From Tubiluchus corallicola (taxonomy: Eukaryota; Priapulida; Priapulimorpha; Priapulimorphida; Tubiluchidae), in assembly GCA_030141605.1 (NCBI GenBank), contig JAQGDQ010000015.1:1093001-1157000 (forward strand): a stretch of 64,000 nt of DNA, read 5' to 3'. The position numbers were made by a program, and so were the translations under genes. The notes beneath the pieces are model-generated. The model had not been told where the DNA came from, searched no databases, and was given only the letters and a program-made list of their open reading frames with translations. Positions 12,090 through 23,715 of the stretch are shown here, piece by piece. The stretch's first letter is position 1. Every line of letters starts with the position of its first letter.

Positions 12090-12567
12090 TCCGGAAATCT
12101 TTAAAAAATGGCACTGATAATAAAATGGTAAAAAGAGTTTTCATATTGATTAATACCACGTGTGTTAAATTGTGTTTTATGATTATGACTTTTATCATTT
12201 TGTTAAAATTACACCCTGGGAAATTGAAGAAGAGAGCTAGAACTAAAAAAATAGGGGTAGTTTGCAGATTATCTTAGACAATTTATATTTTGTGCAATGC
12301 AGAAGACCATGGCATGTTACTTAGATTAACGTCATTGTTATTCTTCAATGGGTGATTTTGCATCTTTATTTTGATGAACTTTAAATATCTTTATATATAA
12401 CTATGTTTATATAACTATATATGTATATAACTTTAGGCAATAAGAACCTGCAAACATCTGAAATTTGTGGAACACGATTAAAAATGATCAAGCCTTCTAA
12501 AATAAAATAAAAGTTTATGACATTGAGGTCATAACACAGTATAAATAAACTATCGACTGCGATCAAA

Positions 12568-13173
12568 ATGGAAGCAGCGAGTACATCAGATAAATCACTG
12601 CGCACACGTGTTGGAATATTTATAACTGGAGTTACGTGTTTTATGGTAGGTGGTGTCTACATTGTGGCTACTCCTTTTTTGTTGCCAGCTTTGCGCAAGT
12701 ATTGCCTCCCATACATACCTGCCACATCAAAGCAAGTTTTGAATGTGATGAAAGCCTTACAAACTCATGGCCGAACTGGAAGTGTTGTGGACCTTGGAAG
12801 TGGCGATGGCCGGATTGTCTTTGCAGCAGCTAAAGCAGGATACTTGGCAGTCGGTGTAGAGTTAAACTTCTGGCTTGTGTTGTACTCCAGATTGAAAGCT
12901 CGCCTAAATGGCTTACACAGAAATGCTAGATTTATTAGACAAGATCTGTTGGTATGCAATTTGGCTCCGTATGATAATGTTGTTATTTTTGGTGTGGAAG
13001 AAATGATGAAAATTTTGGAAGCAAAGTTTCAGGAGGAGTTGCCTTCTGGGAGATGTGTCATAGCTTGTAGGTTTCCCTTAACCACTTGGAAACCACAGCA
13101 AACATTTGGGGAAGGCATAGACAGTGTGTGGCTATATAAAAAGAGTTCTAATCGTGTAAAAGAAAAACAATGA
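12568..13173 (+). CDS. ATPSCKMT: ATPSCKMT/FAM173-type lysine N-methyltransferase, single exon
   Basis: Intronless frame of 201 codons starting at ATGG in context AAAATGG. Residues 16-37 are a hydrophobic segment that would anchor it in a membrane. After it comes ATPFLLPALRKYCLPYIPAT, a hallmark of FAM173 proteins. The SAM-binding motif I is VVDLGSGDGRIVFAAAKAG (73-91), with the acidic residue E98 in GVELN. Later blocks are NVVIFGVEEMM, RVIACRFP-like CVIACRFPL and GEGIDSVWLY. FAM173B trimethylates a lysine of the ATP synthase c-subunit in mitochondria, and FAM173A modifies the ADP/ATP carrier. The N-terminal anchor and order fit both; overall it looks closer to FAM173B. The frame is intact, so a functional gene is likelier than a dead retrocopy. 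AATAAA lies at 13388-13393. Confidence 0.9.
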   Translation: MEAASTSDKSLRTRVGIFITGVTCFMVGGVYIVATPFLLPALRKYCLPYIPATSKQVLNVMKALQTHGRTGSVVDLGSGDGRIVFAAAKAGYLAVGVELNFWLVLYSRLKARLNGLHRNARFIRQDLLVCNLAPYDNVVIFGVEEMMKILEAKFQEELPSGRCVIACRFPLTTWKPQQTFGEGIDSVWLYKKSSNRVKEKQ

Positions 13174-13393
13174 GCAAATGAAAATAATAATCAACCTGTT
13201 TAATTTACAAAATTGTCATGTAGTATAACTATGAGACTAATTAGTTGTCTAAAGTAACATTGTGTGTGCTGTACATATCTTAGTTGTATATTGTAGGTTA
13301 AGGCTCATTTCGTTAATAATGATGAACAAGCAGAAAGATTGTTTATTAGAAATCTCTTTCATTTGTTAAAAAACTTCCAGGAGCTACAATAAA

Positions 13394-14889
13394 TTGTAAA
13401 TTTTATTAAGCCATTATGAGTAGTTTCTTTTTTAATTGCTGAACTATTTTGTTTCTAGTTTGCTACGATTAAACTCATGAGACCCTGCAATCTGTTACAC
13501 AGCTATAATTATTACCAGCATGTGAACACAAATTATTTTTGGCTTTTTAGTTAATGAGTTTTATATTAACCATCCCTTTAGTACTGCTAGGCTAATAATA
13601 CTGCTAATAATAGCACAACGTAGATATACCCCAATGTGTAGTTGTTCATCGTTAAAATTTTATCCGTTTTACTAGAAGAACATATATTTTCTTTGTCAAA
13701 CTACAAAAGTGCTTTGTACTGATGTTTATTATATCACTATATTTTGTGTTTTAATAAGATGTGCTAGCAGTTACGTTATTTCTTTAAAACTAACACAGTA
13801 ACAATACTCTTTGTGTTGCTGTACTAACAAAATTTTAATAGAGGTGGATAAATTAGATTTCTTTGAAGTTACTTGATAAAACATGAAGGTTTTGCAAACA
13901 AAATTTATGACAAAATAAGATTTTTAATGCTAATTTAAGATTTCATCCATCTGTAACAATCGTGTTCGTTTATTGTTATTTGTCTTGTGTTACTATCGCC
14001 TATAATTGTCTGTGTGGTGAATTTTGTGTGTTTCACACAGTACGTGGTACATACGTGGTACATGATACAAGATACATGAATGGCTTCTATTCAATACATG
14101 AATGGAATGAACGAAATTTAGGCATTTTCAAAATTGTAATAATGCAGAAAGCAAACAAACAAAATTTTGAAAAACTAAAGGTATTGCACGAAAATCAACA
14201 ACAACAAAAATTTATAACTGTGTATTAAATAGTTGATAGTAATCAAAATTAGAATATTTTGTACAAATGCTATTGATTGTATGATGTAATGATACTCAAC
14301 TAATGAAAACATGTAGCTCCAACTGATGGCTAAACCGATCACAAGATGGACACATGCAGGACATAATATTTAAAAAAAGATAGACTTTAATAAACCAGCA
14401 AGTGTTTAATAAGTGCTGTTGCAATAATTGTTAACGAAACTATTTCCCGACAGCCACGTTTCATCCTTGCTAGACGTTTAACAGGTCAGGTTAATTATGT
14501 AATAAGTAAAAGATTATTAGGCCTAAATAGGCACCAATAGTGTTAAATGTGACTGACATATTTTTGCCGAAAAGGTAAATATGACAAAGCCGAATTTGCC
14601 AGTTTTCATGTACTTGCCATAATGAATTGATAATTGTCTCGTAATGTTTTTTACAGCTATTTGCAGAAACAAAAAATGTAAATATTTTTAAGAACAACAT
14701 GTATTTTACAATAAGTTGTAATTGCTCATGAAAAGAAGCGTCCACTTATAAGCTGCAACAATTGGTAGCCTACTTTTTTGATGTATATTATATATAAATG
14801 AAATATGAAATATGGGCTTCGTGTAACCTACCCCCGGTAACGTTGCTAACATTCCGCGCAAATTTTGTAAACGCAATATTAACGATGAA
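13394..14889. other. spacer, no gene seen
   Basis: AT-rich DNA between the methyltransferase and the second LINE. Frames such as 13962-14228 (+) and 14491-14745 (-) have no recognisable motif and look random. A LINE endonuclease domain was looked for upstream of 14890 and not found. Confidence 0.5.
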
Positions 14890-16140
14890 AGAGTGGCAAA
14901 ATGGCTGAACATATTTGTTTCAAATAACTCACGAAATCTTTTTAAGGAAATTATTAAAATAAAAGGAAAAGCAAGTGGCAGACCTGTGTGTATAGAAAAT
15001 CAAAATGACCCCAATTTCATAGCTACCTTATTTGCAAATGATTATGAACACTTATATAATATTGTGGGTTACGACTGTAATGAGATGCAAGCTTTGAAAC
15101 AAAATATAGATGCAAAACTACGTAATGAAGCGTGTGAAACTCGTCTTTTCAATGTCCAAGACATAATTAACGCTGTAAAATGTATAAAACCCGGTAAATC
15201 TGATGGAAGTGCTGGTTTTACATCCGATCATATTATACAAGGTACACATTTATTATCCACTCACTTATGTATGCTTGTGAATTGTATAACGGGCCACAGT
15301 TATGCTACGAACACCTTTCGTTGTCTTGTATCAAACCAATCCAATAGGATACCCGTGGTAACTTGTCAGACAAAGACAACTATAAGGGCATATCCTTGTC
15401 GTTTTCTATAGGGAAGCTACTCGATTGGCTAATTCTTTGTAAATATGAAAATGCATTGTGTACTTCCAATTTACAATTAGGATTTAAATCTAAGATATCC
15501 ACTACTATGTGTATCATGATATTAAAAAAACCCTCTAAATATTACGTACAAAATGGCTCTATAGTTTATTGTGCTTTACTTGGCGCATCTAAAGCATTCG
15601 ATAACGTAAATTACTGTTAATTATTCAAACTGCTACAGAAAAATCTTTCTGCTAATATAATCAAATTTTTATTAAATATGTGTATGAACCAGCAAATATA
15701 TTTATCGTGGCATAATACTAAATCTAGATTTTTTTACTTGTACTAACAGGCGAAGACAGGGTGCTGTCTTGTCCCCATTTTATTTAGCATGTACTTAGAT
15801 GGACTATTATGTAAACTGCTGGATTCTAAAATTGGACGTATGGTGGGTAGCTGGTACTGTGGCAGTGTCGCATATGCTGACGACTTAAGTCTGATGGCTC
15901 CAAATATACGGGCTCTCTAGGCTATGTTAAAAATGTATGAAGAGTATGCCAGAAATTATGATATTGATTTTTTGCGAGAAAAGCAGAATATTCTGTGCAG
16001 TCAACATTCTGCAATTTATTAAATGTAAATATAATGATAATTACAACAAATATGATTATTTAAAAATTAAAAAATTCATATGTAAGAAAGCTAGAGAGCT
16101 AGTGGGCTCAAAGCCTCACTCTTTCATTTGTTAAAGACGT
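14890..16140 (+). mobile_element. 5'-truncated, frameshifted LINE with reverse transcriptase
   Basis: Plus-strand fragments give the linker and RT domain in order. First come ITAV-type linker text (NVQDIINAVKCIKPGKSDG, then TSDHIIQGTHLLSTHL) and NYKGISLSFSIGKLLDW. These are followed by TSNLQLGFKSKISTTMCI and VYCALLGASKAFDNVNY. SPILF-like VPILFSMYLDGLL and SVAYADDLSLMAP carry the catalytic YADD near 15875. The copy then fades through ELVGSKPHSFIC. At least two frameshifts and several stops separate these parts, so it is dead. It differs from the minus-strand LINE at 8.9-12.1 kb in both box sequence (YADD against YVDD) and linker, so two families are present. It lacks the endonuclease, consistent with 5' truncation. 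Confidence 0.8.
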
Positions 16141-19100
16141 TTTAAATGACTTAACCAGGAGCAACTTTTCCTTGACAATGGAACTTTTTACTTCAAAAAT
16201 CTGCAAATTCATTACATTCTACAATATTTATGTTGCGAATAATTTGTGATTCTGTGATGTAAAATCAAACTCAATATCGTATATTAGTTAATGGCAAATT
16301 TTATTTCTATAGAGGTATGAGTTTTTTAACTACTAACCAACATTGTTTATTTATTTACACAGCTAACCGAATGAATGCATTGTATTTACAACAATACGAA
16401 ATAAATCGCATATATCTGTGTATAAACAAAGTTCATGAGTATGTCTATCAATACCATATTGGTGCTGCCACCTCTTGGGCGTTTTCTCAACGAATTAAGA
16501 TTTTGGCGAAGCAAGATTGTCGAGCGTCGTTTACCGCACGATATATATATATACGGTCCTGCCCAAAAATTAATATGAATTAGGAAGGAAATAATAAATA
16601 AAAACAAAGTGAGTAACACGCTAAACTACAGTAATGTATCTATTAGACAACTAAAATGGATACTGCATCAGGCCTACAGTTACAGGCAACAGCATTAAGT
16701 TATTTTAGAAGACTAGTTTTTTTCACATCATGCATGCAAATATTGCCTTGAAATCTTCAAATAGTCATCACTGCTACTAACACAATCAACCATAAAAGGT
16801 GTAAATGGCTTGAACTTAGTGCAAAGCAAAACTAAGCAAAAGTTCATATACACTAGGATTTTCTCACTTAACACTTTTCAAAATTAAATTTAGGTGCCTC
16901 ACCAAATGTAATCCACGGAAAGAGTTCACAATTCCCTATACAATTTAATTACACTAGCCCTAAACCTTACCCTTACCCTAATCCACTTCACAAACTAATT
17001 TTTTGTGTGTTGGGAATTGTAAACTTTAGCGTAATCCACGTATATAATATTACCTTCACATTAATTAATGCATAAGCAAATTATTACAATTTTATCGTAA
17101 TTGTACAAGATTTAGAGCGACAGTGTCTATGTTTTGCACACCAACAAACCACAAAAACTTAAAAATTTGTTAAAACATTTGTATTTTTTCAGGAATTCTT
17201 ATCCTCATTCTCTGTGACAATACTTCGTTTTCGAGCTGTTGGCAATGAAATTGTTTCTGGAATTTTGAAATAAATTTTGACCCATTTTAGTATTAATCGG
17301 TTTTGAAGTGTGCTACAACTGCTGCTGATTACTGAACAGCGTTCAGGTATTGTTGGCAAACGACAGAATTATTGCGTTCTTACGGGCACATAGCAATAGC
17401 AGCTATGTAATGGCCGAGTAAGCACGGTAAGGTAGAAATATTTTATTGAGGCGGCATAGAAGCACATGGTGCGTGTTGCCTGGCCAGTTTACTTGTGTTT
17501 GTTCTTGGTTACTTGTCATTTGGATACTAACCGTGCTCACATATTATAAACAGGTAAGTTATATACATACATACAACATACACATAGCAAATTTGTCATA
17601 CGGTTTCTCTTTCTCTGAAAGTGTGTTCACATTTCATCTTTTACTATAGTCCCTTAATTTGGGTGGCATCTAACCCGTGTTTATACATGTATAATCTTTT
17701 ATAGCTTATACGTTAAAAATTATATAAGCTTATAAGTCTCGGAATACAGGAACTTACGTTAATGACTGTGTTTCCATTCTTACATGAACTTTGAACGATA
17801 CGAATTTACTTTGTTTTGGTTTGGCTGAGTCTGTTGGTGTGATCGTTTATCTACATGCACATGACAGTATGTGTAGTTGCCAATATCGGTAGTATTAATT
17901 GTCCGAATTTTGTCATCTGCATCGCAAGAATACGTTTTAAATGCCTGCGACTTAAATGATTTAACTTCAGTAGTGGAACCAAGTGAATGGTGCTTACAGA
18001 TTTTGCGCTTGTAAATAAAATTAAGGCGGTTTATAGTTCGTAATATTTGTTGTTTCTTGACTGCGAGTATTAGTTCGAGTCTGTTAATGATATTTTGAAA
18101 TTCACGTGCAAATGAAAGAAGAAACACTCGTAGCAGAAACGAAAATGAAATGGAAAGAATGTAGGCACAATACATTCTTCGTGTAATTTATCGTTAGAAA
18201 CATTTGTGGATGTCATTAAGTGCAGGCACAAATTAATGTCTTTGGAATTTTGGCATCGGTTACTGTGTAGATATATAATGTGACAGCATGTCAGCCATTT
18301 AGTTCTGGTGGCGGTGAATGTTCCTTTAAGTTCTAGTATACAGATTACATCGTGCAAGGCACTAACACCCCAGGACTTTGGAAAACGTTAGTTTTTCCCT
18401 TGTCTATAAGCCATTCCTGCTGAGTCAAACCTGCAATAATTTACTGTGATTACCAAGGCGTCTCCTAAAAGCCAAGACGTCAACACCAAAGTCATCGCCT
18501 GCGGTTACTTTCTGAATAACATTATTTAGATGAGGATGGGAATATGCGCAAGTTTTGGATGAAGGACAGGTCATCTCGGGATCAACACACAAATTGTAAG
18601 AGTTAGTGAAAACCGTGTTGGCCTACATTCTTAATTCGTTCCTACAGAGAATATATATGAAATTTCTTATAAGCAGCTTTCATGTTCTCTTATCCAATGG
18701 TGCACGATAAAGCAGCATTACGTTTCAATTCAATATGAATATACAGATATTTAGCAGCCAGTTTTAGCCAGTAGTTATTATGTTCTACAGTTAAAAATAA
18801 AAAGAAAGTCTCTGATAACGAGACAATTACATTCAGTGGTCATTGCTACTGCCCCATGAAAACGTCTAGCGAAATTATGCTAATTAGAGCGTCAAGCGTT
18901 TTTTTTTATACAGTTACCCTTACTTCTGCTTAAAAAGAAAGCACAGCGCACGTAGTAATATGGATAGCAAGAAGCGCCAAAGCTTTGCCTTTTGCTAGCT
19001 AGGCCTATATCTATGCCTTCCACTCTACACGTCGTATGTTAAACTTTTGGTTATTTCGGAAAAATACAAGTATCCTATTGCCTATGTACTATAAGCTATA

Positions 19101-19914
19101 CTGAGCTCTCTTCTAAAACCAAAATCCGTTTGGCGCAAGACTATAATATTTTAATATGAATTTAAAATGGCAGTATGATGCAGCGAAGCCTGGGTTGCAC
19201 CAACGGAGAACTAATCAACAACCACCTTTTCTATGCATACGACATGGCCTTTTTGGCTTCTGTTAGGACATTTCTTTAATGCGAATTTACAGCTATGCCT
19301 TCGTTATTTTTGGCACTAAAATCTGAGATTTTCGTATATAATATGCTATTCGTATGCTATTTCTCATCTGTTACTTTCTGCGCGAAGATTAAACTTTAAA
19401 ACATTAACTGCATCAATGATTAGCACGGCTGTTGTATTACAGCGGTTTACATGTGACCAACGGGATGCAATTCGTGCCAAATGCAAATGGATTATGTCCA
19501 TTTAAAATGATCATAAATTTTATTTTTGTTGTTCGAATAATATTAAGGCCTTTCATTTTGAACCGCATTTATGTTGGTTTTATTGATATGCCCTTTGGGT
19601 TAACTTTTATTATTATTGCAAGTTGCATAACCTAGAAGTTACCAATAATAGTGTTTTGTTGTAGTAGCTAAATGTGCTAAAAACGGCAGTATCAGTGAGA
19701 TATTTGTAGCAAACGATCGTCCCAAATTAAACGTTAGAATTGGAAAAAATATTTTCTTTATTTTATCTGCACCAGTTAGACTAATTTCTTTATTTTATGA
19801 ACGGTCAACAATTAACATTAGCTCAAAGAGCTATTATCGCCGTCTGTAAATAACAACCTATAACTACATAACAGAGACTATTTTTACACCACTTTTACCC
19901 TAAATACTACGCGT
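16141..19914. other. non-coding region, one possible 5' exon donor
   Basis: No supported gene. One item stands out: CATATTATAAACAG followed by GTAAGT at 17552-17557 is a perfect donor at the end of a block open from 17446 (MRRHRSTWCVLPG...). It could be a leader exon of a downstream plus-strand gene, but nothing else supports that. Minus-strand frames at 17780-18357 look random. Confidence 0.35.
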
Positions 19915-19992
19915 CAGGTAGGGCAACAGCAGGTACCATTTAACCTCCCAGACGGAAAGCAGACGCATTACCACTAGACTAAACCGTCTGGT
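19915..19992 (-). repeat. tRNA-Glu-like relic (tRNA-derived SINE head?)
   Basis: On the minus strand the segment reads GACGGTTTAGTCTAGTGG, TAATGCGTCTG, CTTTCCG and GTCTGGGAGG, then GGTTAAATGGTACC. The TTAGTCTAGTGG block matches the A box and D arm of a tRNA. GTCTG-CTTTCCG-TCTGG looks like an anticodon arm with TTC (Glu). The B box is degenerate. It is therefore a tRNA pseudogene or the head of a SINE, not a working tRNA. About 100 further bases up to the GTAAAAGTGG block may be the SINE body. Confidence 0.5.
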
Positions 19993-20353
19993 ATGAATAC
20001 TATTATTGCATTTCATATATGTTTTCATTAATTTTAATACTTGTCGCATACATTGGCTCACTGTGCAACATCAGAACATAGTTGTGTCGGTGGGTGTAGC
20101 AGGACTGGAGACAATCCTTTTAGCTGAGATACTGAAACCGTCAGAGGTACTTTCCCACATTTAGACGTACGTCTCCCTCAATGAGAGAAAATGATTGTGG
20201 AAAAGTTGAAGAGCAATATATTACCCAAAGGCGCTCAGAAATGATAATAATTATCCATAATTATTAATCATTTTTCTGTTGGAGTGGTGGCCGTATATCC
20301 ACTCAATGAACAGACCTTGGCTAAGATTTCACCATTTGTTCACTTATACATGT

Positions 20354-20377
20354 ATGCACGCACGCACACACACACTG
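20354..20377. repeat. (CA)n-type microsatellite
   Basis: CACGCACGCACACACACAC, a short impure CA tract. Confidence 0.7.
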
Positions 20378-20942
20378 CCCAAGAAGCTTCAATTTTCTTT
20401 TTATTATAATTTTTATTCGGATTCCACAGTTGTATACTGTTTCTGAAAATTTTTATTTGAAAAGCGAATTTATTTGAAGGTCTGTTTCCACAATTTCCGT
20501 TTTTATGAGTGCATTGACTTCCGAGTTTGTGACATTTGCTTTACAACGACTGTTATAATAATAGAAATAATACTGTGGAAATAGTACTATTAGTACTTCA
20601 TAATACTAAAAGTAACGATGACTCAATAGATCATAAAGTTAAGATAACTACACAATGTGAAATTTGAAATTGTGTAATTAAATTTAAATTAATGAGGTAT
20701 GCAGGTCATCTTCAATGTTACGCAACTACAGAGATAACGTTTCTTACCGTCATTCATCACATTTTAATTTTATTTTATTTTCTTGAAATGTAGTTGGCTA
20801 TTTCTTTTCCCTAATCATGACATTGTTTACCGAAAGCATTTCAATAATAATAAGTATTGGTTGCACCTGTTGTTGATGTTCTGCAACACTACAGAGATAG
20901 TTGCATACTTTGGGAGTTGCAATATTCCACTATATTTTACAG

Positions 20943-21256
20943 GTTCCACCGTGAAAAAAGAGAAGGATGAAGATTACCTTCTGAGTACACGCAAATGTGA
21001 GAAGAGACATCTCCCGGTATCTACTTCTATTTGCGCTTGGACTACTGATATGCCAGGAGAAATGGTTAAAGTTCCTGCAGTGAATTCCTGGACGACCAGC
21101 AGTACATCTTACGGTGGGAAACTGGGTCAAATTGCTATAGAAACTTGCATAAAAAATATGAAGCCAGGCAAAGTGTTGAATCGCAACATCCCGACAGATG
21201 TGGACGTCACCGTGGGACCGGAATCTTTTGTACAGGAAACTGAGGTTGGTAATTAA
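20943..21256 (+). CDS. putative coding exon, product unknown
   Basis: A block open for about 104 codons follows an acceptor-like TATATTTTACAG and ends at TAA (21254-21256). It begins STVKKEKDEDYLLSTRK, continues AWTTDMPGEMVKVPAV and KLGQIAIETCIKNMKPGK, and ends VGPESFVQETEVGN. It is less AT-rich than its flanks and has the charged, low-bias look of real coding sequence. In-frame ATGs occur at TDMPGE and GEMVKV. I recognise no family. It could be the terminal exon of an unknown gene. It could also be an upstream exon of the CH-SAM gene: the end GAG before GTTGGT is in phase 0, which fits the exon at 28291, but that donor is weak. It may be a false positive. Confidence 0.4.
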
Positions 21257-23239
21257 TTAAGCAAAATAGCTAATTGGACTAACAGTATAGACTCTGGATA
21301 TTTTAAATCCAAACTGCATGCCAAGTGGGTATCTAAAGCCTATACTGTTCTATCGGAAAATTAAACGCAAACATATAAATGTCGCTGACATGCTGACGTT
21401 CAATCGAAGTCTGACCAACTCTGAAATCGTTGGTAAAATGGCAAGACTTTCGTGGTGGGGTATATTTAAAGCCTTCTTGTATTAGTAAAAGAAGCTTAGT
21501 AAAAGTTGCTTTACTAATACAAAGTGGTAAAGTGGCTTTTCCTTAAAACATTTTACTAAGTCGTGTTGTTTTATATGTCGATTGTAGCAGGATTTATCGA
21601 ACTAATAAGCAGTCGATCATTTTCTCGACTAAGCATATAACCAAGAAAATAAATGTGATGATTATATGGTTTCGGTTCAAGTGTCAGTATTCGCCAAGTC
21701 GCAATAAGCTGTTTATCTGTGTCCATGAAAAAAAAACGTGAAAATTAATGTATATTTATATTGCTAGCTACTGTGACGCCTCTTTACAAATTACTTGCAA
21801 CATACTTATTTCGATAAATCCAAGGTAACATATCATTTAGAATACACAAGTTCCAATCGATAATGATGTTTTCGTTAGTATCTGACTACCTGTTACTTGT
21901 AGCCTGTAAACGAAATTCGATTAAGGTGGGGTATTACCCACCAAAAGACTGTTGATAGTCAAGAAACCTATCACTCGTCAGGGAAAGTGCTCATTGTGAA
22001 TAGCATCATGTTATACGAGATTTTCGTCTTCTGTTAATTGTACTAATTGACGCGTTGTGTTAATAACAGCGCACGTACCTCCGTGTGAAAAATTAATTAG
22101 GTAACGAGGATAATCCTCGTATACTTACAGCACTTTTTGCAAAGAATTTCTGCTTGCTAAAATTGTATGGTACTTTGTGTGGGGTATTTCGAATTCAGTC
22201 TGATTATTTCTGATTAAACCGGATAGATTCCACCCGTATCGGAAATTATAAAAGTAAATAGTCTGTACAAATATTGTGTCACCTGCACTTGTTGCCATTG
22301 CCAACAAAAAACTTCCCTGTTACTGGAAATCAAAACATGGGAGTTGAGTTTTAATGGTTCTTGTTAAGTACAAGTAAATTAGGTGCAAAGTGACGACAAA
22401 TATGATCATGTTTTTTGTCAATAAGATTACATTAGTGGCAGTTACTGGCTTCGACTGTCCAGAAGTTTTGTTGATGACAGGTTCTCCTGTCTCATTTTTA
22501 GTTATTAGCCTTTTTGGCTTACAAAAATGTATTCACTGATGATATCATAGTCGCTACTGCCGGCATCGTGTCGTGGTCACCATCGTTTTCATTTTTGCAC
22601 GTTAGAATTCTACATTGGTCGATGGTGTTGTGATTGAGATATGAGTAACTTAATCTGATTTTGGATTACTTGTTACGGCTACTATTACTGTCACAGCTTA
22701 TTAATTCTTATAGGTTCAATCTGCTTTCCTTTTACACTTGTCTGTGGCTAAAAAATAAAGAAGTGCTGTACAACATGTACACAATAAACTTGCGACATTC
22801 ACGGCAGTGTTATTCTTTAGCTATGAAAAGTTGGTACAATTATCACAGTAGTTGTTTTTTCAGCCAGGAAAATATCATTTTCTAAGCCTCGTCGTTATTT
22901 TGTGAGAGAATAGTTGAAGCAACTGTTGCAAAGCTTTAATATGCTAGCATTCATCGCGTTATTGTGCGTTTAATAGCTTTGGGTATAATTATGCGGTATT
23001 TTAAGCTCCACCGTATACTATAACAAAGGTCAAATTTACGAGCCAACGGTCTTTTTTGGTGTTGTTATTGTAAAATAGTGAATTAATCCATGATTTAGCC
23101 CAATTATTGCACGTAGTATTGCACTGAACAATTGCTGAGTCCGTGAGGGACAAACTGGCGTTGGACAAATTATACAGTTCGCTCGTTTTGCAACTCTGTA
23201 GCACATCTTTATTCAAAAGTTCTGAAACCGCATAAAATT

Positions 23240-23715
23240 TTTATTCATTTGCTGAATCTTGTTCGTTCTTTCGTTCGTTTTTTTGTCCGTTCGAACGCTT
23301 GATCACTAGTTTATTCTTTCATTTATTCATGCATTCGTTCGTCCATTTCGATTAGTAACTTACTTTTTTCGTTCGCTTTTTCACTCATGTAATCATTCGT
23401 TTATTTTTATTCATTCTGTTATTCATTTATTCATTCATTCGTTTATTCGTTCATCGATTTATTTATTTAATTATTCTTTCGTTCGTTTATTTATTCATTC
23501 AACCAACTGGCTAAGCAAATCTATCCTTCATGCATTCGTTTATTTTTTTATTCGTACAGTTATTCGCTCTAATTCTAAGTATGCGTTTTCGTTTATTCAT
23601 TCGTTCGATCATTTATCTATTCGCTCACTCATGCGTTTTTAGGTTCGTACACTTGTTTGTTCACTCACTCACTCATTCTTTCACTCACACACTCACTCAC
23701 TCACTCATTTGGTAA
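23240..23715. repeat. degenerate (TTCN)n tetranucleotide tract
   Basis: About 475 bases dominated by TTCATTCG, TTCGTTCA, TTTATTCA and, at the right end, CACTCACTCACTCA. This is an old expanded tetranucleotide array that has drifted. The right end is the purest. Confidence 0.8.
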
